Assembly (NCBI GenBank): GCA_049318685.1
Contig: JBMOFW010000043.1
Coordinates: 1-16,245 of the forward strand
From: JAIXWP01 sp049318685
Lineage (GTDB): Bacteria > Bacteroidota > Bacteroidia > Flavobacteriales_D > Sanyastnellaceae
Direction: 5' to 3'
Length of the DNA: 16,245 nt
Part shown: one piece after another, positions 8,443-15,598 of the stretch
Layout: each line of letters starts with the position of its first letter
How positions within the stretch are numbered: position 1 is the first letter of the stretch
Notes under the pieces: generated by a model
The model's database searches: none
Seen by the model: the letters and a program-made list of their open reading frames with translations, nothing else
Told to the model about the DNA's origin: nothing
Position numbers and translations under genes: made by a program

Positions 8443-9141
8443 TTAGTCCATGTTGAGCACTTTGCGAATGCGTTCAAATTCGAATGCCGTATTTTTTATT
8501 TCGATCAAATCTTGCATATCCATTGATCCCAAATGCGCTTTCTCCGTTTCATATTGAAACGATTTGCGGAGCGTAAAATGTTTCTCGAGATATTTCGCAC
8601 CATGCGCCGAAGCGAAAAGAGCGCCCGCATTTCCCAACGTGTGATCGGAAATACCATGGAAAATACTATTATTGAAATCAGGCATTGAAAATTCATCAAC
8701 GCGTGTAGGGTATTTTACAACGCAATACAAATAGGTCGCATGATCAAATTTTTCCACTTCATCTGGATTCATATCACTCGGAATGGAGACAAAGGTGGGT
8801 TTTTTATGGCTCATTATCGCTGCAGTTAATTCCGGAAATTCGCGGTGCATGCGCGCTGCCACTTTCAAGTAAGGCAAATCCAATTCCAAGCACCAATCAA
8901 GACGATCCATGCTGAAAGGTGTTGCAAACAAGGCAATTCCCACATTTTTTGCATAATCATTCAAGCGTTTCAAACCGTCCTTTTTCAATTCGAGGTATGC
9001 ACGCTCGGCACCAAACTGGGTTGCACCATAGAGTTGTACTTTTACAGCATCGGCGCCTGCCATTTTGCTTTGAAGAATCATTTGTTCAGCCACTTCAAGA
9101 CTACCGCCGTGTTGTGGGAAAATTTCTGAGATAACGAACAT
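8443..9141 (-). CDS. NeuB-like nonulosonate (sialic acid) synthase, short form without SAF domain
   Basis: A 232-residue protein matching the TIM barrel of sialic acid synthases, which condense phosphoenolpyruvate with a six-carbon amino sugar. Family motifs in order: SEI at 5-7, GADAVKVQ (29-36), ATPF (73-76), LKVAA (92-96), YCVVKYP (139-145), GISDHTLG (163-170), EKHFTL (186-191) and H-x2-S at 203-206. His167 and His188 correspond to the metal-binding pair of NeuB. The usual protein is about 340 residues. Here the C-terminal SAF (antifreeze-like) domain, which in NeuB dimers reaches into the partner's active site, is missing, and inter-motif loops are shorter. There is no sign of a frameshift after the stop. 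It lies 26 bases after the NeuA-like gene. The reaction type is fairly sure, but the substrate (ManNAc, 6-deoxy or other) cannot be named. Confidence 0.82.
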   Translation of the reverse strand: MFVISEIFPQHGGSLEVAEQMILQSKMAGADAVKVQLYGATQFGAERAYLELKKDGLKRLNDYAKNVGIALFATPFSMDRLDWCLELDLPYLKVAARMHREFPELTAAIMSHKKPTFVSIPSDMNPDEVEKFDHATYLYCVVKYPTRVDEFSMPDFNNSIFHGISDHTLGNAGALFASAHGAKYLEKHFTLRKSFQYETEKAHLGSMDMQDLIEIKNTAFEFERIRKVLNMD

Positions 9142-9167
9142 GTTTATTTTCTTTTTTTAAATTTCAA

Positions 9168-9728
9168 TTATTGCTTTTTGTGTTCAAGCGCCTTGACGTC
9201 ATCAAGGGTATGTACGTCTATATTTTCTGCTACCACAAAACCACAATGCGCGCTCAAAAATTCATTGAACAGCGCGTTGTACTTCACAATGCGAAACGCC
9301 GCATTTTGGACACCATTGGCATCTGTGCTCATGACTTCCCATAAATTATGATCGAGCAACAGCTTAATCCCCTTGTCTATTTGTTCAGCTTTTATTTGAG
9401 GTGAATTCGCTTGAGGGATAACCACATAATCCGGTTCACCGGTACTCAGTACTTTTGGATCTTTCACCGCTTGTCGAATGGCAACAATTTTTGGTGTTTT
9501 GTCATCAGCTAGCTCGGCAGGTCTTTTCAGCGCTATCGCTCCAAACTCCTCTCCTACTTTTAATATCGCCTCATCATCCGAACTCACATAGATTTCGTTA
9601 ATGTAAAGAGATTTTTTGCATTCGTTGATCGTGTATGCCATGAGCGGCATGCCGTTTAGAGGGAAAATATTTTTTCCTGGTAGACGCCTCGAACCTCCAC
9701 GTGCCGGTATTACTGCAATGATTCTCAT
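9168..9728 (-). CDS. Acylneuraminate cytidylyltransferase-like protein (CMP-nonulosonate synthetase)
   Basis: A 186-residue cytidylyltransferase. The N-terminus has the CTP-binding signature IPARGGSRRLPGKN (7-20), followed by VSSDDE (48-53), RPAELADD (69-76) and PQANSP (105-110). It activates a nonulosonic acid as CMP-sugar for transfer. The protein is about 40 residues shorter than typical NeuA. The C-terminal metal-site motif, usually I-D-I-D-T, reads I-D-V-H-T (170-174), so the second Asp appears to be His. The Arg that often follows the SPLR-like loop is absent as well. Its ATG overlaps the upstream gene's stop (ATGA at 9725-9728), and the NeuB-like synthase follows. The pair strongly supports a nonulosonate pathway. 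A related CMP-sugar such as Kdn remains possible. Confidence 0.82.
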   Translation of the reverse strand: MRIIAVIPARGGSRRLPGKNIFPLNGMPLMAYTINECKKSLYINEIYVSSDDEAILKVGEEFGAIALKRPAELADDKTPKIVAIRQAVKDPKVLSTGEPDYVVIPQANSPQIKAEQIDKGIKLLLDHNLWEVMSTDANGVQNAAFRIVKYNALFNEFLSAHCGFVVAENIDVHTLDDVKALEHKKQ

Positions 9729-10801
9729 AAGCGCGAAAGTATGTCACGAGCGATAACTTCCGCTCCGTTGGTTTCAATTCGGTGTTCGTCCATTGCTTTC
9801 TTGATCATGGGATATTCGTGCTGCATGAATTGCGGTAAAAAACCCTGCAAATCGTGTTCAAAAGTAGCCATTGAAATGAAAGAAGCGAGACGTCCTTTCT
9901 TAAGTTGAAGTAAATTTTCACTCATTTCCGGATTGAGCGCTTCTCCGAGTAACAGCATAGGCGTCCGCATACCGATACACTCAGAAATAGTGTTGAATCC
10001 GGCCCTACCAATAACCAAATCCATATCTGAGATATAGTCAATCATCAGCTGATCTTGCGGAATGTAACTCACATTGCTATTGGGCACGTTGAATTTATCG
10101 GAAACGAAAAATCGGAAACCGGACATGGATTCTGCTGACATTAATGCTTTTTGAATAGAGCGTGCCAATACGCCGGCACCGCTATCTGCAATCAGTATTT
10201 TCACCTCATTATTGGCCTCAACCGTTTTGTGATCCACTTCCCTTTTCATGATGAGGGGCACTTCAAAACATTGATCCCCATAATGGGTGAGAATTTCGTC
10301 GGGTGTGAATGGTGGAAAATAAAGGCGATTGGCAAAACCCACTTGGCGGATGAAACGGTGAATAAGATCGGACGAAACCGCCGGAGGATAAATTTTCGAG
10401 AAAAACCAATCCCAGGTGAAATGTGCAACACCAAAAGCGGGCACGCCTTTTAGCATGGCTACTTCAAACGCTTCGAATACAAAATCAGAAATTACAAAAT
10501 CATAGTCAAACTCCGCCAATTCGCGTTGAATAAAGACATCGCTGCGTTCTGGGTAATCAGCATATCCCCGAGCAATGGCAGCAGAATCCGGCGAACCATT
10601 GTCCTTTTTATGCCAAATAATGTTGTTGAAGCGATCTATCGGCTCAGCAAAAGGGATATACTTCTTTGCCGTAGCCAAATGCTGATGTGTTTGAATTACA
10701 AAGTGAATATCTGACCGCAAGCCACGCATGGCCTCCAATACAGCCCTTTGACGGACAATATGCCCGAATCCTTCATCAGACAAGTACACTTTACATTTCA
10801 T
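9725..10801 (-). CDS. GT-B fold protein of the MurG/GT1/PseG superfamily (glycosyltransferase or UDP-sugar hydrolase)
   Basis: A 358-residue protein and the first gene of the leftward operon. The N-terminus YLSDEGFGHIVRQRA (6-20) resembles the glycine-rich G-x-GH-x2-R acceptor loop of MurG, GT1 enzymes and PseG/SpsG. The C-terminal half has DLVIGRAGFNTISE (261-274), then PMLLLGE (281-287) and E-x-S-E-N-L (292-297), the nucleotide-sugar-binding region of that superfamily. MurG-like enzymes transfer sugars; PseG instead removes UDP to give the free sugar for pseudaminic acid synthesis. Because the gene directly precedes NeuA- and NeuB-like genes by an ATGA overlap, either role fits. As a hydrolase it would make the substrate for the synthase; as a transferase it would extend the glycan. 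No membrane segment is seen. Fold assignment is good, function open. Confidence 0.75.
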   Translation of the reverse strand: MKCKVYLSDEGFGHIVRQRAVLEAMRGLRSDIHFVIQTHQHLATAKKYIPFAEPIDRFNNIIWHKKDNGSPDSAAIARGYADYPERSDVFIQRELAEFDYDFVISDFVFEAFEVAMLKGVPAFGVAHFTWDWFFSKIYPPAVSSDLIHRFIRQVGFANRLYFPPFTPDEILTHYGDQCFEVPLIMKREVDHKTVEANNEVKILIADSGAGVLARSIQKALMSAESMSGFRFFVSDKFNVPNSNVSYIPQDQLMIDYISDMDLVIGRAGFNTISECIGMRTPMLLLGEALNPEMSENLLQLKKGRLASFISMATFEHDLQGFLPQFMQHEYPMIKKAMDEHRIETNGAEVIARDILSRL

Positions 10802-10828
10802 AAGGGCGCATCAACGAGTTAAGGTCCA

Positions 10829-10836
10829 CAAAGCTA
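10829..10836 (-). promoter_or_regulatory. Candidate -7 element for the leftward glycan operon
   Basis: On the minus strand these bases read TAGCTTTG, an exact match to the Bacteroidota -7 consensus TAnnTTTG. They lie 27 bases before the ATG of the first glycan gene, which would give a short leader of about 20 bases. I see no TTTG at the expected -33 distance, so the promoter may be weak or activator-dependent, or it may be wrong. Confidence 0.4.
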
Positions 10837-10938
10837 AAGAATACCTCAATTACCACCCAGATAAATTGCTTATCTATTGATTTTCAGCGTATTTAACCTA
10901 TTTCAACCCTGACGAAAAGGATGATTTTTCAAAAATTG

Positions 10939-10968
10939 TTTGGATACGAGCGAAAAACTTTACTTTTG
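10939..10968 (+). promoter_or_regulatory. Bacteroidota-type promoter of acpP
   Basis: TTTG at 10939-10942 and TACTTTTG at 10961-10968 are separated by 18 bases and match the -33/-7 elements (TTTG, TAnnTTTG) recognised by the Bacteroidota primary sigma factor. The -7 element ends 33 bases before the acpP start codon. The AT-rich leader between them has no Shine-Dalgarno sequence, as is common in the phylum. It probably drives acpP-fabF-rnc at a high level. Confidence 0.75.
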
Positions 10969-11001
10969 ACGCCGCATTTAACCTTTTAAAAAATTATTAC
11001 A

Positions 11002-11238
11002 ATGTCTGAAATCGCAAAGAAAGTAACCGCTATCATCGTAGACAAACTCGGTGTAGACGAAGCTGAAGTAACTCGTGAAGCTAGCTTCACCAACGACCTT
11101 GGTGCGGATTCTTTGGACACAGTTGAGCTGATCATGGAATTCGAAAAGGAATTCAACATCGCTATTCCAGATGATCAAGCTGAGAAAATCGCTACTGTAG
11201 GTCAAGCAATTGACTACATCGAAGCAAACGGTAAGTAA
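11002..11238 (+). CDS. acpP: Acyl carrier protein
   Basis: A 78-residue acidic protein that carries growing acyl chains on a phosphopantetheine arm during cytoplasmic fatty acid synthesis. The attachment site is Ser37 in GADSLD (34-39), followed by the acidic recognition helix (VELIMEFEKEF, 41-51). Length and spacing are those of a housekeeping ACP. It stands first in acpP-fabF-rnc, a common arrangement in Bacteroidota and other bacteria. The preceding promoter matches the consensus well, and codon use looks biased towards a highly expressed gene. Because a glycan operon starts 200 bases away on the other strand, a specialised ACP was considered. The sequence and the fabF neighbour argue for the primary ACP. 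Confidence 0.97.
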   Translation: MSEIAKKVTAIIVDKLGVDEAEVTREASFTNDLGADSLDTVELIMEFEKEFNIAIPDDQAEKIATVGQAIDYIEANGK

Positions 11239-11264
11239 TTTAGAGACTTTACATCCTTTCCTTT

Positions 11265-12512
11265 ATGGAGTTAAAAAGGGTTGTTATCACAGGACTTGGC
11301 GCACTTACACCGCTGGGCAATACTGTCAATGACTATTGGCAGAATTTGATTAGTGGTGTGAGTGGTGCCAATCTTATCACACGTTTCGACGCGTCGAAAT
11401 TCAAAACCAAGTTCGCTTGTGAGTTGAAAGGGTTCAATGTGGAAGACCACATTGAGCGCAAAGACGCACGAAAAATGGATCCTTATACCCAATACGCTTT
11501 GGTGGCTGTAAAAGAAGCCATTCAAGACTCGGGTATGAACCTCGACACCATTGACAAAGATCGCGTTGGCGTGATTTGGGGGTCGGGTATTGGTGGATTG
11601 TTCACCTTTCAAGAAGAGTGTTTCAATTATGCCAAAGGAGATGGTACACCTCGCTTCAACCCATTCTTCATCCCGAAGATGATTGCGGATATTGCTTCAG
11701 GGCATATCTCCATCAATTATGGATTCAGAGGTCCTAACTATTCTACGGTATCTGCCTGTGCTTCTAGTACCAATGCATTGATTGATGCTTTTACCTATAT
11801 TCGATTGGGTAAAGCCAATATCATTGTAAGCGGAGGATCAGAAGCGGCAATCACGGAGGCTGGTGTGGGAGGCTTCAATGCCCTTAAAGCACTTTCCGAA
11901 AACAATGAGAATTTTGCAACGGCTTCTCGACCATTTGACCAAACCCGCGACGGTTTTGTTCTTGGTGAAGGAGCTGGATGTCTCATTCTCGAAGAATATG
12001 AACATGCTAAAGCGCGTGGCGCCAAAATCTACTGCGAAATAGTAGGTGGTGGAATGTCTGCTGACGCTTATCACATCACAGCTCCTCATCCGGAAGGACT
12101 GGGTGCTCGCAATGTGATGCGTTGTGCACTCGAAGATGCAGGTATGTCCCCCGAAGAAATCGATTATATCAATGTTCACGGAACTTCTACACCGCTTGGT
12201 GATGTGCAGGAAGCACGCGCCATTCAAAGTGTTTTTGGTGAACATGCCTATAAGTTGAATATCTCTTCAACCAAGTCTATGACCGGTCACTTGTTGGGAG
12301 CTGCCGGTGCGATTGAAGCCATTGCCACTGTTTTGGCGTTGAAAAATGACCTCATTCCACCGACCATTAACTTCACTACACCTGATCCGGAATTGGATCC
12401 AAACCTCAACTTCACGTTCAATAAGGCCCAAGCTCGTCCTGTTCGCGCAGCGATAAGCAATACCTTCGGCTTCGGCGGTCACAATGCCTCGGCCATTTTC
12501 AGAAAAATCTGA
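11265..12512 (+). CDS. fabF: 3-oxoacyl-[acyl-carrier-protein] synthase II
   Basis: A 415-residue KAS II condensing enzyme that elongates acyl-ACP with malonyl-ACP. The catalytic triad is visible: Cys165 in VSACASSTN, His305 in VHGTSTPLGD and His342 in MTGHLLGAAG, within two residues of the E. coli FabF numbering (163, 303, 340). The glycine-rich GFGGHNA motif is near the C-terminus. Length is typical. It follows acpP by 26 bases, and its stop TGA overlaps the rnc ATG by one base, so the three genes form one unit. It belongs to primary fatty acid synthesis, with no sign of a specialised polyketide role. Confidence 0.97.
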   Translation: MELKRVVITGLGALTPLGNTVNDYWQNLISGVSGANLITRFDASKFKTKFACELKGFNVEDHIERKDARKMDPYTQYALVAVKEAIQDSGMNLDTIDKDRVGVIWGSGIGGLFTFQEECFNYAKGDGTPRFNPFFIPKMIADIASGHISINYGFRGPNYSTVSACASSTNALIDAFTYIRLGKANIIVSGGSEAAITEAGVGGFNALKALSENNENFATASRPFDQTRDGFVLGEGAGCLILEEYEHAKARGAKIYCEIVGGGMSADAYHITAPHPEGLGARNVMRCALEDAGMSPEEIDYINVHGTSTPLGDVQEARAIQSVFGEHAYKLNISSTKSMTGHLLGAAGAIEAIATVLALKNDLIPPTINFTTPDPELDPNLNFTFNKAQARPVRAAISNTFGFGGHNASAIFRKI

Positions 12513-13225
12513 TGAACTGGAAGTTTCTTCAATTCTTTAAGAAAAAATCAAACCACCAAATAAAGGCGTTCATTAAGGACGCCTTTGGTATTTCTATCAC
12601 CGACACCGCAACCTATGAGCAAGCGCTCAGGCATAGCAGTGCCGCCACGAAAATCAAACCAGGTGTCAAAAACAGCAATGAACGCCTTGAGTTTCTTGGC
12701 GACGCCATCCTCGACTCAATCGTAGCCCACTACCTCTACAAAAAGTATCCTTCGATCGCCGAAGGTGAACTGACCAAAATGAAGAGCAAAGTAGTACGTC
12801 GCGAAAATCTCAATATGATCGGCTATACACTACATGTCGATGAAATGCTCGTGCTGAATCTCGGACGTCAAGAAATGCACGATTCCATTGTGGGGAATGC
12901 GCTAGAAGCCTTAATTGGTGCTGTCTACCTCGATAAAGGTTACAACACCACACGCGACATTGTATTGAAGCTTCTCAAGCAACATGGTCTGGATACAAAA
13001 ATCCACGATGATGTTGATTATAAGTCTAAATTGCACGAGTGGGGTCAGAAGTACAAACGCACTATATCATTCAAGGTGGTTAGCCATCGCAATGAAGGCG
13101 GTGCCTCGCATTACGAAATTGTATTGTTGATCGACGACAAAGAATATGGACGCGGAGAAGGCGGCTCAAAAAAAATTGCCGAGCAAAAAGCAGCGAAGCA
13201 AGCTAGCGAGAGTTTATTCAAGTAA
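12512..13225 (+). CDS. rnc: Ribonuclease III
   Basis: A 237-residue double-strand-specific endonuclease that processes rRNA precursors and other structured RNAs. The nuclease domain carries the signature NERLEFLGDA (56-65) with Glu57, Glu60 and Asp64, and a second active-site segment GNALEALIGAVYLD (128-141) with Glu132. At the position of E. coli Asp114 the sequence has Asn129, so one of the four usual metal-site carboxylates is replaced. I believe this also occurs in related Bacteroidota but cannot check. The double-stranded-RNA-binding domain spans about 168-236, with GGSKKIAEQKAAKQA (217-231) as its last helix. The start codon overlaps the fabF stop. Placement after acpP-fabF is normal for the phylum. 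Confidence 0.95.
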   Translation: MNWKFLQFFKKKSNHQIKAFIKDAFGISITDTATYEQALRHSSAATKIKPGVKNSNERLEFLGDAILDSIVAHYLYKKYPSIAEGELTKMKSKVVRRENLNMIGYTLHVDEMLVLNLGRQEMHDSIVGNALEALIGAVYLDKGYNTTRDIVLKLLKQHGLDTKIHDDVDYKSKLHEWGQKYKRTISFKVVSHRNEGGASHYEIVLLIDDKEYGRGEGGSKKIAEQKAAKQASESLFK

Positions 13226-13246
13226 TTATTAAAAAAATACTGTACC

Positions 13247-14434
13247 ATGTACGGATCGCTTCAAGATCATTTGAAAAACGAACTGAACGCCATTCAAGAG
13301 GCCGGTTTGTTTAAAAAAGAACGCATCATCACTACACCTCAAGACGCCGAAATTAAAACCAGCGATGGTAAAACCGTTTTGAATTTTTGTGCCAACAATT
13401 ACCTCGGCTTATCGAGCCACCCTATCGTGCTAGAAGCAGCCAAGAAAGCGATCGACTCACATGGCTTCGGTATGTCGAGTGTTCGTTTTATTTGTGGTAC
13501 TCAAGACATTCACAAAACCCTTGAGAAAAAAATCGCGGACTTCCTACACACAGAAGATACCATCCTATACGCTGCGGCTTTTGATGCGAATGGCGGTGTT
13601 TTTGAACCCTTGTTTAACGAACAAGATGCCATCATCAGCGATGAGTTGAATCATGCATCCATTATTGACGGTGTGCGTTTGTGTAAGGCTCAGCGCTATC
13701 GTTATAAAAACAGCGATATGGCCGATTTGGAAGCTCAACTTCAAGCAGCCTCTGCGGCGCGTTTCAAGATTATTGTAACAGATGGTGTATTTTCAATGGA
13801 TGGCTACGTAGCCCAATTGGATAAGATTTGTGATTTAGCCGACAAATACAATGCATTGGTGATGGTTGATGAATGCCATGCCACCGGATTTATTGGACAA
13901 ACTGGCCGCGGCACTATTGAATTGAAAAATGTACTTGGCCGTGTAGATATTATTACCGGTACCTTGGGCAAAGCTTTGGGCGGAGCCATGGGTGGATTCA
14001 CGACAGGTCGCAAGGAGATCATTGAATTGTTGCGTCAACGTAGTCGTCCGTATTTATTTTCAAATTCTCTAGCTCCAAGTATTGTGGGCGCATCGATCGC
14101 GGTATTTGATTTATTGAGCAGCACTACAGAGCTCCGTGATAAATTGGATGCCAACATCAACCAATTCAAAACCGGTATTAAAGCTGCGGGTTTCGACATT
14201 AAAGACGGAGATTCGGCTATCGTGCCTGTTATGCTTTATGATGCTAAACTCTCACAAGATTTTGCAGACAGATTATTGCAAGAAGGGATCTATGTAATTG
14301 GATTCTTTTATCCTGTAGTGGCCAAAGGTCAGGCGCGTATTCGCGTGCAGCTCTCAGCAGCCCACGAACCAGCACATATTGAAAAAGCCATTGCCGCATT
14401 CACAAAAGTGGGTAAAGAACTCGGGGTGATTTAA
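13247..14434 (+). CDS. kbl: Glycine C-acetyltransferase (2-amino-3-ketobutyrate CoA ligase)
   Basis: A 395-residue PLP enzyme of the alpha-oxoamine synthase family. It interconverts 2-amino-3-oxobutyrate plus CoA with glycine plus acetyl-CoA, the second step of threonine breakdown through threonine dehydrogenase. The PLP lysine is Lys242 in TGTLGKALGG (238-247), the ring-nitrogen Asp is in VDECHATG (207-214), and the cofactor-stacking His136 lies in DELNHASIIDGVR. The N-terminus MYGSLQDHL and NFCANNYLGLS (47-57) are characteristic of KBL, as opposed to serine palmitoyltransferase or BioF. It starts 21 bases after rnc, with no obvious promoter in between. Threonine dehydrogenase is not in the window. 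Confidence 0.93.
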   Translation: MYGSLQDHLKNELNAIQEAGLFKKERIITTPQDAEIKTSDGKTVLNFCANNYLGLSSHPIVLEAAKKAIDSHGFGMSSVRFICGTQDIHKTLEKKIADFLHTEDTILYAAAFDANGGVFEPLFNEQDAIISDELNHASIIDGVRLCKAQRYRYKNSDMADLEAQLQAASAARFKIIVTDGVFSMDGYVAQLDKICDLADKYNALVMVDECHATGFIGQTGRGTIELKNVLGRVDIITGTLGKALGGAMGGFTTGRKEIIELLRQRSRPYLFSNSLAPSIVGASIAVFDLLSSTTELRDKLDANINQFKTGIKAAGFDIKDGDSAIVPVMLYDAKLSQDFADRLLQEGIYVIGFFYPVVAKGQARIRVQLSAAHEPAHIEKAIAAFTKVGKELGVI

Positions 14435-14446
14435 TCTCTTCACCTT

Positions 14447-15490
14447 ATGAAAAACGTCGACTTTCTCATTATTGGTCAGGGCATTGCGGGTACTGTACTC
14501 GCTGAAACATTGATTCAGCGCGGGAAAAAAGTACATGTCATTGATGACGGTCACCTCAATTCTTCATCGATGGTGGCTGCTGGTATGTGGAACCCCGTTG
14601 TTTTCAAACGCCTTTCCAAGTCATGGGAAATCGATCAATGCATTGAAGAAGCTTTTCCCTTTTACAAAGCGCTGGAGAAAAAATTGGGGACTCCATTTTT
14701 TCACATCAAGCGTCTTGTTCGCATTTTTCCAGATCAACATGCCGCCAACGAATTTGATGAAAAATCAGATTCACCGGAATACAAAGCCTATCTCAATTCC
14801 AACGACAGAGCCAATATAGTACTCACCGAACAACCATTCGGTCATGGAATAGTTGAGAAAGCTGGTTGGTGCAATCTACCGGTTGTGCTCAACAATTATC
14901 GCGAATATCTGAACACCATTGATTCATTTTCCTTCGATCGATTCAATGAAAATGAATTGCTTCATGGAGAAAGCGGGTGGATTTATAAAGACATTCACGC
15001 GGAGCACGTGTTGATTTGTACTGGTTCTAAAATGAAGGAATCAAAATTCTTTGGCGACCTTCCTCTTGTGCCCAATAAAGGACAAGTATTGACCATACAA
15101 CTGCATCATTACACCATGCCCGAGCTCATCAATTTTGGTAACTTTCTGTTGCCTATTGGATCTGGATTCTATCGTTTGGGCGCCACGTATGATTTGGAAG
15201 ATCCAAATCCGGAACCCACTATTGAAGGCAAAGAGGCGCTTTTGGATTCATTGCGCGAAGTGGTTCCTGCTGTTGCACAGGTAGTAGAGCACAAAGCCGG
15301 ATATCGCCCTACGACACGCGACAGACGTCCGCTCATCGGTAGTCACCCAACCTTAAAAGGCATCCATGTCTTCAATGGATTAGGATCCAAAGGGGTCATT
15401 CAAGCGCCACACTGCGCTAAAGCTTTTACTGATTTCATCATTGACGGGCAGACATTGTCAAAAGAAATGAATATTACCCGATTGAAGTAG
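14447..15490 (+). CDS. FAD-dependent oxidoreductase, DAO (glycine/D-amino acid oxidase-like) family
   Basis: A 347-residue flavoprotein. The N-terminal FAD-binding fold is marked by GQGIAG (10-15) and an acidic end of the second strand (VIDD, 31-34). The substrate-domain start SSMVAAGMWNP (40-50) and the C-terminal flavin-contacting segments RPTTRDRRPLIG (287-298) and NGLGSKG (310-316) place it in the DAO superfamily. It most resembles the amine oxidase part of MnmC-like and glycine-oxidase-like proteins. It lies 12 bases after kbl, so it may be cotranscribed. Since kbl makes glycine, a role in glycine or another small amine oxidation is tempting but unproven. Substrate is unknown and no signal peptide is seen. 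Confidence 0.85.
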   Translation: MKNVDFLIIGQGIAGTVLAETLIQRGKKVHVIDDGHLNSSSMVAAGMWNPVVFKRLSKSWEIDQCIEEAFPFYKALEKKLGTPFFHIKRLVRIFPDQHAANEFDEKSDSPEYKAYLNSNDRANIVLTEQPFGHGIVEKAGWCNLPVVLNNYREYLNTIDSFSFDRFNENELLHGESGWIYKDIHAEHVLICTGSKMKESKFFGDLPLVPNKGQVLTIQLHHYTMPELINFGNFLLPIGSGFYRLGATYDLEDPNPEPTIEGKEALLDSLREVVPAVAQVVEHKAGYRPTTRDRRPLIGSHPTLKGIHVFNGLGSKGVIQAPHCAKAFTDFIIDGQTLSKEMNITRLK

Positions 15491-15528
15491 GATGCTTGAT
15501 TACTCATATTATCTAAGCTAACCAATTT

Positions 15529-15563
15529 CTCCTCACTCCTCACTCCTAATTACCCACTCCTAA
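15529..15563. repeat. Degenerate heptanucleotide repeat upstream of gbsR-like gene
   Basis: Five consecutive 7-base units: CTCCTCA, CTCCTCA, CTCCTAA, TTACCCA, CTCCTAA. On the minus strand this reads as TTAGGAG/TGAGGAG units. It lies between the oxidoreductase stop and the promoter of the regulator. Length and period are seen directly. Function is unknown; it may be a dispersed intergenic repeat of this genome. Confidence 0.65.
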
Positions 15564-15579
15564 ATATTATCTTTCATTT

Positions 15580-15598
15580 TTTATTGAAAGTTCGAAAA
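15580..15598 (+). repeat. 19-base direct repeat, copy 1, overlapping the gbsR-like promoter
   Basis: TTTATTGAAAGTTCGAAAA recurs at 16204-16222 with 17 of 19 identical bases. The core GAA-N2-TTC is a small dyad. Copy 1 covers the -33 element of the regulator's promoter, the place where an autorepressor of the MarR/GbsR type would bind. The operator role is inference. Confidence 0.45.

Noticed and set aside
8250..8445. A frameshifted SAF domain downstream of the short NeuB-like gene.
   Set aside because: The minus-strand sequence after the stop starts a different protein, and no SAF-like stretch was recognised in the translated frames provided.
8442..8477. Longer start for the sialyltransferase-like gene.
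   Set aside because: It would overlap the NeuB-like gene by 35 bases, while the ATG at 8441 follows that gene's stop after one base.
8176..8526. Long open frame on the + strand opposite the sialyltransferase-like gene, and similar antisense frames elsewhere.
   Set aside because: The translations have no recognisable motif and mirror well-supported genes on the other strand.
11231..11252. Weak inverted repeat (GTAAGT / ACTTTAC) between acpP and fabF, a possible attenuator.
   Set aside because: Only about six AT-rich pairs with a bulge and a nine-base loop, too weak to annotate.
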